From Porticoccaceae bacterium (GTDB taxonomy: Bacteria > Pseudomonadota > Gammaproteobacteria > Pseudomonadales > Porticoccaceae): a stretch of 46,970 nt of DNA. Under the pieces are notes generated by a model. The model was not told the DNA's origin and did no database searches. It was given only the letters and a program-made list of their open reading frames with translations. The stretch is taken from positions 36,429 to 83,398 of the forward strand of contig DUBX01000025.1 in the NCBI GenBank assembly GCA_012960115.1, read 5' to 3'. Positions 1-8,537 of the stretch are shown here, piece by piece. Both the position numbers and the translations under genes were made by a program. The first letter of the stretch is position 1. Each line of letters starts with the position of its first letter.

Positions 1-96
1 TAACTTGTCTTACGCAAAGGTGCCGCAAACGATAGAGAATCTGTGGGAAAGTCTTCCGCTATCGTCATAATAAAGCCAATCAAGCGAGCCTGTAAC

Positions 97-111
97 GCAC
101 TAAAATAGTGC
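97..111. promoter_or_regulatory. NtrC (GlnG) binding site, distal copy
   Basis: The sequence is GCACT-AAAAT-AGTGC, a perfect dyad that fits the known NtrC consensus GCACY-N5-RGTGC. A second site lies 30 bp further on (centre to centre), about three helical turns, so two dimers would sit on the same face as in the E. coli glnA enhancer. The regulated gene is not certain; see the findings. Confidence 0.75.
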
Positions 112-126
112 TTTATTTGGAAATAC

Positions 127-141
127 GCACCATTATAGTGC
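127..141. promoter_or_regulatory. NtrC (GlnG) binding site, proximal copy
   Basis: The sequence is GCACC-ATTAT-AGTGC, again matching the NtrC consensus on both half sites. A lone half site GGTGCA follows at about 147-152. No full sigma-54 promoter (TGGCAC-N5-TTGC) was found within the window on either strand. The nearest match is a TTGCT at 230-234 with a poor -24 element. Confidence 0.75.
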
Positions 142-230
142 CAATTAGGTGCAAGAAAGACCTTTTTAGATGCTAACGCTCTTTAAAAGGCTGCACCTGA
201 GGTTATCGCGCACACTATATTGTTTTTTGT

Positions 231-239
231 TGCTAAAAT
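231..239 (+). promoter_or_regulatory. possible extended -10 promoter for the rhodanese gene
   Basis: TGC followed by TAAAAT forms an extended -10 element about 30 bp before the ATG at 271. The -35 position (about 211-216, CACACT) is poor. The same bases overlap the TTGCT that could act as a sigma-54 -12 box, so the assignment is open. Confidence 0.3.
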
Positions 240-270
240 ACTAGGCCGTTAAGCTGCTGGTGCGCTAAAA

Positions 271-576
271 ATGACGTTGCTTACCAAACAATTCGTAAAA
301 CCAAACATCGCAACCGTGGATTATCCAGCGCCGGGCGATATTATTATCGATGTTCGCCATCCGCAAGAAACAGCTGATTCACCACTAGAGTTGAATTTCA
401 ATGAGGTTATTCTAATCCCTTTCTTTGACTTAGACGCGCAACTTTCAGAGCTCGACAACATGCCGACCTACCTTATCTACTGCGATAAAGGCATCATGAG
501 TCGACTGCAGGCTAATATTATGCGTGATCGCGGTTTTAAGAATGTCGGGATTATGAATCGACCAAAGCCAGGCTAA
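271..576 (+). CDS. stand-alone rhodanese-like protein, ThiI C-terminal type
   Basis: This 101-residue protein matches the C-terminal rhodanese domain of ThiI, the enzyme that makes 4-thiouridine in tRNA and helps thiamine thiazole synthesis. The diagnostic part is YCDKGIMSRLQA near residues 70-81, parallel to WCERGVMSRLQA in E. coli ThiI, including the active-site Cys that carries the persulfide. The preceding acidic IDVRHPQE is also typical. The adenylation and THUMP domains are absent: the same frame upstream has stops at 1, 112, 136 and 193. In pseudomonads thiI lies beside typA, so this is either a domain encoded separately from ThiI or the remnant of a full gene. There is no good Shine-Dalgarno before the ATG. 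A sulfur-transfer role to ThiI is inferred. Confidence 0.75.
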   Translation: MTLLTKQFVKPNIATVDYPAPGDIIIDVRHPQETADSPLELNFNEVILIPFFDLDAQLSELDNMPTYLIYCDKGIMSRLQANIMRDRGFKNVGIMNRPKPG

Positions 577-675
577 GCCTTGATTTAAGCGTATATTTAG
601 GGTCAATCAGCGTCTATATTTAAGTGCTTTGAAGGAATCACTGAAAAGATCAATGGTAGTTTCTGAGAATTCCAC

Positions 676-681
676 TATAAT
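676..681 (+). promoter_or_regulatory. -10 box of the typA promoter
   Basis: A perfect TATAAT is followed by a GC-rich discriminator (CGCGACC) and lies about 30 bp before the preferred typA ATG at 712. The -35 region near 653-658 is weak. A very similar TATAATCGCG sequence precedes argA at 33413. Confidence 0.4.
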
Positions 682-711
682 CGCGACCTTTTGACCCAAC
701 CGGTAGCCCCC

Positions 712-2523
712 ATGTCAATAAATAATTTACGTAACATCGCCATTATCGCCCACGTCGATCACGGCAAAACAACTTTGGTTGATAAACTTCTAAGCCAGTC
801 AGGCACCCTAGATCGAAAGGATGTGGATTCAGAGCGGCTGATGGACTCCAACGACCAAGAGAAAGAGCGCGGAATTACCATCTTGGCCAAAAACACCGCC
901 ATCAACTGGAACGAATACCGAATCAACATTGTAGACACTCCTGGACACGCCGACTTTGGCGGAGAGGTCGAGCGTGTATTGTCGATGGTCGATTCTGTTT
1001 TATTGCTTGTTGACGCCGTTGATGGGCCAATGCCACAAACTAGATTTGTGACTTCAAAAGCCTTTGAGCAGGGTTTGCGTCCGATTGTCGTCATTAACAA
1101 GATCGATCGTCCAGGCGCTCGGCCAGACTGGGTATTGGATCAAGTTTTTGATCTCTTCGATAACTTAGGCGCAACAGATGAGCAGCTTGATTTCCCAGTA
1201 ATTTACACATCAGCGATCAATGGCATTGCTGGCAACGATTATCAAGATATGGCGGAAGATATGACGCCACTCTACGAAATGATAATCGCCGACGTTCCAG
1301 CACCTGATGTTGACGTCGATGGTGCCTTTCAAATGCAAGTATCCGCTCTAGCCTATGACAACTATGTTGGTGTTATTGGTGTCGGCAAAATTACTCGAGG
1401 AAAACTCAAACCTGGGCAACAAGTAATTGTTAACAGCGCCAACGGCGATCAACGAAAAGGCAAGGTCCTGAACGTTAAAGGGTACCTCGGGCTGGAACAG
1501 ATTGAGACTCAACTGGCCGGCGCAGGCGATATCGTTTGTATCAACGGAATTGATGGCCTCGCCATCTCCGATACTCTATGCGACCCAGACCATATTGAAT
1601 CGTTGCCGCCACTGAGCGTTGACGAGCCCACCGTAAGTATGACATTTATCGTCAATGACTCTCCTTTTGCTGGTTTAGAAGGGAAATATGTAACCACACG
1701 AAATATTAGAGATCGCCTTAACCAAGAGCTAATTCATAACGTAGCACTTAGGGTCAAGCCGGGGGATACGCCTGATAAATTTATTGTATCTGGCCGTGGC
1801 GAGCTACACCTTTCTGTTTTGATCGAAACAATGCGACGCGAAGGCTTTGAGATGGGCGTATCTCGCCCCGAAGTGGTTAAGAAACTGGTTGATGGGCAAG
1901 TCCATGAGCCTTTTGAGCACGTCGTTATCGATGTAGAAGAAAAACATCAAGGCTCGGTAATGGAAGAGTTAGGTATGCGGAAAGCAGAACTGACCAATAT
2001 GGAACCTGACGGGAAAGGTCGCGTCCGCCTAGAATTCTCTATGCCTTCACGCGGACTGATCGGCTTTCGTGGCGCCTTTCTAACGCTGACCTCAGGATCA
2101 GGCATTATGACCAGCATTTTTGATCGCTACGGTCCGGCCAAAGAAGGTGAAAAATTCACACGCAAAAATGGCGCACTAGTGAGCATGGTTAAAGGCAAAA
2201 CTGCAGCCTTTGCACTCTTTAATATTCAAGCTCGAGGACGACTCTTTTTGGGCCACGCCATTGACGTTTATGAAGGTCAGGTGGTAGGCATTCATTCAAG
2301 ATCAAATGATCTAGTCGTTAACCCCATCAAAGGAAAACAGCTGACCAATGTGCGTGCGTCAGGCACTGATGAAGCATTAACGCTCGTCCCTCCAATCAAA
2401 CATACATTGGAGCAAGCTCTTGAATTTATCGAAGACGACGAGCTCGTCGAAGTCACCCCTGAAAGTATTCGCTTGCGTAAAAAGCTTCTAACGGAGACCG
2501 CCCGAAAAAGGAACTCAAGATAA
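712..2523 (+). CDS. typA: ribosome-associated GTPase TypA/BipA
   Basis: This is a translational GTPase of the EF-G superfamily. It binds the ribosome and is needed for growth under stress and cold. G motifs are clear near the N terminus: AHVDHGKTT (P-loop), [12 protein letters not shown] (G3), NKID (G4) and a TSA (G5). EF-G-like domains III and V follow, then the BipA C-terminal domain ([26 protein letters not shown]). I chose the ATG at 712, giving 603 residues, because E. coli BipA starts at the same place relative to [16 protein letters not shown]. An in-frame TTG at 691 would add seven residues but lies close to the likely transcription start. Length matches the family (about 605). Confidence 0.95.
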   Translation: MSINNLRNIAIIAHVDHGKTTLVDKLLSQSGTLDRKDVDSERLMDSNDQEKERGITILAKNTAINWNEYRINIVDTPGHADFGGEVERVLSMVDSVLLLVDAVDGPMPQTRFVTSKAFEQGLRPIVVINKIDRPGARPDWVLDQVFDLFDNLGATDEQLDFPVIYTSAINGIAGNDYQDMAEDMTPLYEMIIADVPAPDVDVDGAFQMQVSALAYDNYVGVIGVGKITRGKLKPGQQVIVNSANGDQRKGKVLNVKGYLGLEQIETQLAGAGDIVCINGIDGLAISDTLCDPDHIESLPPLSVDEPTVSMTFIVNDSPFAGLEGKYVTTRNIRDRLNQELIHNVALRVKPGDTPDKFIVSGRGELHLSVLIETMRREGFEMGVSRPEVVKKLVDGQVHEPFEHVVIDVEEKHQGSVMEELGMRKAELTNMEPDGKGRVRLEFSMPSRGLIGFRGAFLTLTSGSGIMTSIFDRYGPAKEGEKFTRKNGALVSMVKGKTAAFALFNIQARGRLFLGHAIDVYEGQVVGIHSRSNDLVVNPIKGKQLTNVRASGTDEALTLVPPIKHTLEQALEFIEDDELVEVTPESIRLRKKLLTETARKRNSR

Positions 2524-2617
2524 CGCTTAAATGTAGTCCTATGATACTACCACTCAGCATGGATTAAGTGCTAATTTTAGTTAGATAGCAGGCTCAAGGA
2601 CGAGCTGATTACCCTTA

Positions 2618-3644
2618 ATGACCGCCAACGAATTTAAAATCAAAGTAGATTCTCTATTTACGGCGCCTGTGTCGGTAATGGTCCAGACCACTATTGCGCT
2701 GTCATTTTCCTATTATTTTTACATCCATCACGAACTAGACTTGGTTGCCTTTTATCTAGGTACGGGTAGCTCACTACTGCTTAGCCTCATCTTCTGGAAT
2801 TCTAAGCTTAAAAATATTGCCGAAAGTTTAGTCGTCATGACGATTTTTTCAGGGTTTTTATATTCGCTAACATTTAGCTTTAGCGCCCTATCGTTAGCCT
2901 GGAGCCTATCAAGCCTCCGCACTATAATGGAGGCATGCCCCTGGCCTGCAAACCTGTCAGTGGGCGCTACCTTACTTTGCATTGCAAGCATAATCCTATT
3001 TAGCCAAACAGCTAGTCTTAGCCCTTACTCAACCACAGAATCACTGCAGTTTATATTTCTCTACTTTGTGACCATAATTTTTGTTTATGAAGCTTCTACA
3101 TCGCGATCAAAATACACACACAACGTTAAATATTTATCCTCGCAGATCGACCAATTCAAACTCATAGATGCCTTAACCGGGACTGCATAATCGCCAATCT
3201 GCAGAGCTTTATCTGAAGGAAAAATACAGTAACCCCCAAGCCGAAGGAAGCTCATTTGGCGTGATTTTAGCTGATCTAGATAATTTTAAATCGATCAACG
3301 AACGATATGGCCTTGCTGTTGGCGACAACGTTTTAACCATAGTGGAACAGCTTTTAAGTGACAGTCTATCTGAAGAGTACGAGCTAGCCCGATGGGCAGG
3401 CAATACCTTCATAATTATAGTGCCCCACGATGAACCCAGCGCCAGCAATATCATTGCCGATGTGTTGCGGCAAAAAATAAATAGTCTAAAGATAGATGCC
3501 AAGGGCGCCAAATTTACATTATCAATAAGCATTGGCATTGCCACTCAAAGTAAATGTAGTGATTTAAATGACCTCATATCCTGCGCTGAAAACAGGCTAT
3601 ATCAGGCTAAGAACATGGGCGGTAACTTGGCGATAACAAGCTAA
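2618..3644 (+). pseudogene. membrane GGDEF protein, frameshifted and with a degenerate active site
   Basis: The first segment (2618-3190) encodes about five hydrophobic spans and a linker ending DALTGTA, the start of a GGDEF domain, and then meets TAA at 3188. Skipping one T at 3188 restores the domain as NRQSAELYLKEKY and runs on to 3644. The second segment keeps the metal-binding DLDNFKSIN and YGLAVGDNVL motifs. The signature itself reads AGNTF at 3396-3410 instead of GGDEF, and no RxxD inhibitory site precedes it. Even if the frame were whole, cyclic-di-GMP synthesis is therefore unlikely. The gene ends one base from the convergent tag gene. A sequencing error, a true pseudogene or +1 frameshifting at the UAA could each explain the break. 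Confidence 0.8.
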
Positions 3645-3645
3645 T

Positions 3646-4215
3646 TTACAATCCAGCAGGGCACTTAAAGCAATCTTTCAGATGGTCATTAACCATTCCC
3701 ATTGCTTGCATATAGGCATAGCAGATCGTACTGCCAAAAAAACGAAACCCTCGCTTTTTCATGTCTCTGCTAATTCGATCAGACATTGATGTCGTAGTGG
3801 GTATAGCCTCGATCCCTGACCATTGGTTAACCATAGGCACATGATCTATATAGCCCCAAATAAAATCACTGAAGCTGCCATATTCTCTTTGAACCTCCTG
3901 ATACAGGCGAGCATTGGATATCGTGCTCTCGATCTTTAGTCGATTTCTGATAATGCCAGGGTCCAGCATCAAACGTGCTACATCATCATCGTTAAATTTT
4001 GCCACCCGATCGACGTCAAATTGCGCAAAGGCCCGACGATAGTTTTCTCTTCTGCGTAAAATGGTAACCCACGACAACCCTGCTTGGGCACCCTCCAAGA
4101 TCAAAAACTCGAAGAGCTTTACCTCATCCCTGCACGGGACTCCCCATTCAGTGTCATGATATTGACGATAAATAGGGTCTGTTCCGCACCAGTCACACCG
4201 AACAATCTCAGTCAT
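3646..4215 (-). CDS. tag: DNA-3-methyladenine glycosylase I
   Basis: Tag removes 3-methyladenine from alkylated DNA by base excision. The 189-residue protein matches E. coli Tag (187) along its whole length: C-x-W near residue 7, YHDTEWGVP, LEGAQAGLSW with the catalytic Glu41, and NDHLKDCFKCP at the end. Cys7, His20, His178 and Cys182 are the four zinc ligands expected for the family. The gene stands alone on the minus strand and is convergent with the broken GGDEF gene. A run of 12 G lies six bases before its ATG and occupies the Shine-Dalgarno position, so tract length could affect translation (inference). Confidence 0.95.
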   Translation of the reverse strand: MTEIVRCDWCGTDPIYRQYHDTEWGVPCRDEVKLFEFLILEGAQAGLSWVTILRRRENYRRAFAQFDVDRVAKFNDDDVARLMLDPGIIRNRLKIESTISNARLYQEVQREYGSFSDFIWGYIDHVPMVNQWSGIEAIPTTTSMSDRISRDMKKRGFRFFGSTICYAYMQAMGMVNDHLKDCFKCPAGL

Positions 4216-4221
4216 CTACAA

Positions 4222-4233
4222 CCCCCCCCCCCC
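4222..4233 (-). repeat. 12-base G homopolymer upstream of tag
   Basis: Twelve consecutive C on the plus strand read as twelve G on the coding strand of tag, separated from its ATG by six bases (TTGTAG). It is by far the longest G/C homopolymer noticed in the window. Such tracts slip during replication, and this one overlaps the ribosome-binding position. It is also a classic place for sequencing error. Confidence 0.9.
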
Positions 4234-4342
4234 ACAGCCTAGAATCTATTTTATCAACGGCTAAAATAGAACAATTGAGTTTTTTTGTCTATCTCGCCCG
4301 CTTTGCGCTAATATTAAGGATTAGAACAAAGGCCATCGATAA

Positions 4343-5302
4343 ATGAAGAAAGCATTCCCGGCAATCCGGCCCTATCACTCGCGATCGCTTGCTGTGACTG
4401 CCCCTCATATCCTGCATGTCGAAGAATCTGGTAACCCAGAGGGTATTCCCGTTCTATTTGTCCATGGCGGCCCTGGCGGGGGGGCGAATCCGACAGATCG
4501 GTGTTTTTTTGATCCCGAAAAATACCGTATTATTTTGTTCGATCAGCGCGGCGCTGGGCAGTCAACGCCTCATGCCCTGCTAGAAGGCAACAATACTGCC
4601 GCATTGATCGCCGACATCGAGGTTATTCGTAAAGCTCTTAACGTCAAGCGCTGGGTTGTGTTTGGAGGCTCTTGGGGCTCTACGTTGAGTCTTGTTTATG
4701 CGCAAGCCTTTCCAGAGTTAGTGTTGGGTCTAGTATTACGAGGTATTTTTCTTTGTCGAGACGAGGATATTTCATGGTTCTATCAAGACGGTGTGAAGCA
4801 TGTCTTCCCTGACTACTGGAAACACTTCATTAATGTTATTCCCGAAGCAGAGCACCACAATCTACTCAGCGCATTTTATCGCCGTCTCACCGGTGATAAT
4901 GAGCTGGAACAGATGGCGGCGGCGAAAGCCTGGTCTCTGTTAGAAGGACGCTGTGCGACATTGCACCCCAATGAAGATGTCGTTGGGCATTTTGCCCATC
5001 CTCATATGGCAATGGCTATTGCCAGGATAGAAGCTCATTACTTTATTAACAAAGCGTTTTTAGAGCCCAACCAAATTATTAACAATGTCGATAAGCTAAG
5101 AGGCATTCCCGCTACGATCGTTCACGGACGCTATGACATGGTATGCCCCGTCAATCAGGCTTTTGCTCTGAGTGAAGCTTGGCCAGAGGCCCAATTGGAT
5201 ATTATCGCTGATGCAGGCCACTCCTCTAGTGAGCCAGGCATAACCGACGCCCTGATCAGAGCCACCGAGCGGCTAGCTCATCACTTACATAGTCCAGAGT
5301 AA
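4343..5302 (+). CDS. pip: proline iminopeptidase (alpha/beta hydrolase, S33)
   Basis: This cytosolic peptidase releases N-terminal proline from peptides. The 319-residue protein has the family pattern: HGGPGG at 41-46 forming the oxyanion hole, GGSWGS with nucleophile Ser110, acid Asp265 in GRYDMVCP, and base His293 in AGHSSSE. Length matches bacterial Pip (about 315-320). There is no signal peptide. The downstream dtd starts five bases after its stop, so the two are probably cotranscribed; the same pair occurs in pseudomonads. Confidence 0.93.
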   Translation: MKKAFPAIRPYHSRSLAVTAPHILHVEESGNPEGIPVLFVHGGPGGGANPTDRCFFDPEKYRIILFDQRGAGQSTPHALLEGNNTAALIADIEVIRKALNVKRWVVFGGSWGSTLSLVYAQAFPELVLGLVLRGIFLCRDEDISWFYQDGVKHVFPDYWKHFINVIPEAEHHNLLSAFYRRLTGDNELEQMAAAKAWSLLEGRCATLHPNEDVVGHFAHPHMAMAIARIEAHYFINKAFLEPNQIINNVDKLRGIPATIVHGRYDMVCPVNQAFALSEAWPEAQLDIIADAGHSSSEPGITDALIRATERLAHHLHSPE

Positions 5303-5307
5303 CTACC

Positions 5308-5745
5308 ATGCTCGGATTGGTTCAGCGCGTTTCTAGCGCATCTGTATCGATCGAAGGATCAATAACAGGAGAAATCAGTCAAGGTATTTTGCTTTTGTTG
5401 GGTGTTCAAAAAAATGACTCTAAAGCCGATGCTGAAAAACTTTTACAAAAAATCCTAAGCTATAGAATCTTCTCTGATGACGAAGGAAAAATGAATCTGT
5501 CTCTCTCAGATGTTAGTGGTGGACTACTAATCGTTTCTCAATTCACTCTAGCAGCTGACACTAAAAAAGGGCTTCGACCAAGTTTTTCTGCTGCCGCGAA
5601 ACCCGATCATGCTGAATTTCTTTATGACCATTTTGTTGCGCAGGCGGCGAGGATTCACCCTATCACTCAAAGTGGTATTTTCGGCGCTAATATGCAGGTG
5701 TCACTATGCAACGATGGCCCAGTAACATTTATGCTAAGCAGCTAG
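5308..5745 (+). CDS. dtd: D-aminoacyl-tRNA deacylase
   Basis: Dtd hydrolyses D-aminoacyl-tRNAs (and glycyl-tRNA-Ala), which keeps D-amino acids out of proteins. The product is 145 residues, the same as E. coli Dtd. Both active-site signatures are present: SQFTL at 77-81, continuing ADTKKGLRPSF, and the cross-subunit GPVTF at 137-141. The start is fixed by the typical MLGLVQRV opening. It is the second gene after pip. Its TAG stop shares the palindrome CTAG with the stop of the convergent mpl gene. Confidence 0.96.
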   Translation: MLGLVQRVSSASVSIEGSITGEISQGILLLLGVQKNDSKADAEKLLQKILSYRIFSDDEGKMNLSLSDVSGGLLIVSQFTLAADTKKGLRPSFSAAAKPDHAEFLYDHFVAQAARIHPITQSGIFGANMQVSLCNDGPVTFMLSS

Positions 5746-7112
5746 GAAGAAAGTGCTGCTGTGAGCTTAGCGTGAAAGCCTTCAAAACCGCCATTACTCA
5801 TCACCACAATATGTCTGTTGGGTGCTACGGACTTCAACGCTAGCTCAAGCAAGATTTCGATACTGTCTGTCGATTGAGTCGATACCAAACTTGCTTTACC
5901 TAAGGCTCCAACATCCCAATCGACGGCAGCATTTTGATACCAATAAACTTGATCCGCACTACCGACCGAGGCACTCAAAGCAACTTGGTGGGCACCCATA
6001 CGCATGGTTGCAGAACGCGGCTCGATAATCGCTATGATGGTTTCGCTGCCTACCTTTGCTCGCAAACCCTCTAATGTCGTCTTTATTGCGGTCGGATGAT
6101 GGGCAAAGTCATCATAGACCGTTATTCCTGGGCCTTGATAAATGACCTCCATTCTCCTTTTTACACCGACAAACTCACTTAAAGCGGCACAGGCCTGTTC
6201 AACCTTAACCCCAACTTGGTGTGCGGCAATAACTGCAGATAATCCATTCATCACATTGTGTAACCCGCTATGCGCCCACTTTACCGTCCCGCGGGAAAGT
6301 TCGTGTCCAGCTTGATCTGACTGAATGACATCAAACTGCGATCCATCGCCAGAGATCAGCGCATATTTCCAATCACCGTCGTGATCGCCAAAACTCTCCT
6401 GACTACTCCAGCACCCCTGATCAAGAACTGCACTAACATTAGCATCAAAGGACGGAGAAATGACGGCCCCAGTACTGGGAACGGTTCGCACGAGGTGATG
6501 AAATTGCCGTTGAATAGACGCCAAGTCGTCAAAAATATCAGCATGGTCGAATTCAAGATTATTAATAAGGAGCGTGTTAGTAAAATAATGGACAAATTTA
6601 GAGCGTTTATCGAAAAAAGCACTATCGTACTCATCAGCCTCAACCACAAAATAATCACTGTCGCTAAGACGCGCTGAAATACCAAAATCTTGGGGGATGC
6701 CGCCAATTAAAAAACCAGGCTGAAGACCGGCGGAATCAAGAACTTTAGCTAACATGCTACTGGTAGTGGTTTTCCCATGAGTTCCCGATACAGCAAGGAC
6801 ATGTTTATCTCTTAGAATATTTTCCCCCAACCACTGAGGCCCAGAGGTATAGGCCAACCTATTGTCGAGCATATATTCCACACATGGGTTCCCTCGAGAC
6901 ATAGCGTTCCCAACGACAACTAAATCTGGCGCAGGGCGCAACTGCTGAGGATCAAATCCCTCGATTAACTGTATACCGCTTTCCTCAAGCTGTGTACTCA
7001 TCGGTGGATAGACATTCGCGTCAGAACCCGAAACCTGATGGCCAGCTTGTTTGGCAAGTAGGGCAAGACTACCCATAAATGTACCGCAGATACCGAGAAT
7101 ATGAATATGCAT
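5742..7112 (-). CDS. mpl: UDP-N-acetylmuramate:L-Ala-gamma-D-Glu-meso-DAP ligase
   Basis: Mpl attaches recycled murein tripeptide to UDP-MurNAc in the cytoplasm. The 456-residue protein is a Mur ligase: N-terminal HIHILGICGTFMGSLA (the Mpl version of the Rossmann glycine motif), ATP loop GTHGKTTT at about 110-117, EADEYDSAFFDKRSKF with the catalytic Glu, and YDDFAHHPTAI in the C-terminal domain. EADEYDSAFFDKRSK is characteristic of Mpl rather than MurC. Length fits E. coli Mpl (457). It overlaps the end of dtd by four bases in convergent orientation. Confidence 0.95.
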   Translation of the reverse strand: MHIHILGICGTFMGSLALLAKQAGHQVSGSDANVYPPMSTQLEESGIQLIEGFDPQQLRPAPDLVVVGNAMSRGNPCVEYMLDNRLAYTSGPQWLGENILRDKHVLAVSGTHGKTTTSSMLAKVLDSAGLQPGFLIGGIPQDFGISARLSDSDYFVVEADEYDSAFFDKRSKFVHYFTNTLLINNLEFDHADIFDDLASIQRQFHHLVRTVPSTGAVISPSFDANVSAVLDQGCWSSQESFGDHDGDWKYALISGDGSQFDVIQSDQAGHELSRGTVKWAHSGLHNVMNGLSAVIAAHQVGVKVEQACAALSEFVGVKRRMEVIYQGPGITVYDDFAHHPTAIKTTLEGLRAKVGSETIIAIIEPRSATMRMGAHQVALSASVGSADQVYWYQNAAVDWDVGALGKASLVSTQSTDSIEILLELALKSVAPNRHIVVMSNGGFEGFHAKLTAALSS

Positions 7113-7234
7113 AAGATGGCCTACCTAAACATCAACCTGAGGGATAATGGGCACTATAACCTAAAACAAGTTAGTTTCCGCTTTCACCTTAGTCTGCAAG
7201 GGACTAAAATGAAAGTCTAACAAACAGGAACTTT

Positions 7235-8512
7235 GTGAGAGCCTTACCCATGGATAAGAAAAATGCTTTTTATGCACAATCTGGAGGCGTAACGGCCGTT
7301 ATCAACGCATCAGCCGCCGGCGTTATAGAGGCTGCGCGTGAAAATAAGGCAATCATCGGCAAACTATACGCAGGCTTAAATGGCATTGTCGGCGCTCTGC
7401 AAGAAGAACTTATCGATACCAGCAAAGAATCTTTATCTGATATCGCTGCGCTTCAACATACGCCTGGTGGCGCGTTTGGCTCTTGCCGCTACAAGATGAA
7501 AGATTACAAAGATAGTCCAGCAGAATACGAACGACTTATTGAGGTATTTAAGGCGCACAATATAGGGTACTTTTTTTATAATGGCGGTGGAGACTCAGCA
7601 GACACCTGCCTCAAAGTGTCTCAAATTTCGGCAACACTGGGCTACCCTATCCAAGCGATCCATATCCCCAAAACCATTGATAACGATCTGCCGCTAACGG
7701 ACTGTAGCCCTGGGTTTGGTTCAGTGGCGAAATATATTGCCACCTCAACCAAGGAAGCCAGTCTCGATATTGAGTCAATGTGCGGCTCCTCGACGAAAGT
7801 ATTTATTCTTGAAGTAATGGGTCGTCATGCCGGATGGATTGCCGCTTCTGGAGGCCTTGCGGCAGAACACGCCGGCGATCCTCCGCACATTATTCTCTTC
7901 CCTGAAATTCCTTTTTCTCGAGAGCTATTTATTAAAAAGGTTGAGCAAACTGTTCATGAAAAAGGCTTCTGCGTTATTGTCGCTTCCGAAGGAGCACAGT
8001 ATAGTGATGGTGCCCATATTTCTGGATCGATAAATAAAGATGCTTTTGGGCATCACCAGCTTGGCGGCGTAGCTCCAACCCTAGCCAGCATGATTAAACA
8101 GTCTACGGGCTACAAATATCACTGGGCTATGGCTGACTATTTGCAGCGGTCAGCACGTCACATCGCCTCAAAGACCGACGTAGACCAAGCCTATGCCGTC
8201 GGTCGAGCAGCCGTTGAAATGGCGGCACAGGGTAAGCATTCTGTGATGGTTTCCATCGAGAGAGGGCCAGGTAAGAAATACAACTGGTCATTGGGAGAGG
8301 CCCCACTAGAAAAAGTGGCTAATATGGAAAAGAAGATGCCTCGCTCATTTATCACTAAGGATGGTTACGGTATCACCCAAAAAGCTCGTGATTATTTAGA
8401 GCCCTTAATCGCCGGAGAAGATTACCCGCCATTTAAAAATGGCATTCCCAGCTATGTGCGCCTGAAAAATGTATTGGTGCCTAAAAAATTAGCGAGTGGC
8501 TTTAAGGTTTAA
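7235..8512 (+). CDS. pfp: 6-phosphofructokinase, PPi-dependent type
   Basis: The enzyme phosphorylates fructose 6-phosphate; this subtype is predicted to use pyrophosphate and to work reversibly. Visible motifs are AQSGGVTAVINAS (N-terminal loop), GGGDS at 117-121, PKTIDND at 145-151 with the base Asp, and MGRHAG at 195-200. Lys in PKTIDND, where ATP enzymes have Gly, and Asp at the fourth position of GGGDS are the known PPi-type determinants. The product has 425 residues, longer than E. coli PfkA (320). I kept the GTG at 7235 because AGGA lies about five bases before it; the ATG at 7250 would remove five residues and is also possible. It is convergent with the next gene, 25 bases apart. Confidence 0.88.
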   Translation: MRALPMDKKNAFYAQSGGVTAVINASAAGVIEAARENKAIIGKLYAGLNGIVGALQEELIDTSKESLSDIAALQHTPGGAFGSCRYKMKDYKDSPAEYERLIEVFKAHNIGYFFYNGGGDSADTCLKVSQISATLGYPIQAIHIPKTIDNDLPLTDCSPGFGSVAKYIATSTKEASLDIESMCGSSTKVFILEVMGRHAGWIAASGGLAAEHAGDPPHIILFPEIPFSRELFIKKVEQTVHEKGFCVIVASEGAQYSDGAHISGSINKDAFGHHQLGGVAPTLASMIKQSTGYKYHWAMADYLQRSARHIASKTDVDQAYAVGRAAVEMAAQGKHSVMVSIERGPGKKYNWSLGEAPLEKVANMEKKMPRSFITKDGYGITQKARDYLEPLIAGEDYPPFKNGIPSYVRLKNVLVPKKLASGFKV

Positions 8513-8537
8513 ACATACAAGAGGGCTGTATCCTCGA

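Noticed and set aside
1-65. Minus-strand open frame from an ATG at 65 running off the left edge (22 codons)
   Set aside because: The residues match no family I recognise, there is no ribosome site, and the plus strand also has a short open frame there. It could be the start of a gene, but the support is too thin.
1-65. Leftward sigma-54 promoter (GGCAC ... TTTGC on the minus strand near 10-25)
   Set aside because: The GG and GC elements are three bases too close for a functional -24/-12 pair.
6356-6706. Open frames of about 100-115 residues on both strands inside mpl
   Set aside because: They lie wholly within mpl, which has clear family motifs. They are shadow frames.
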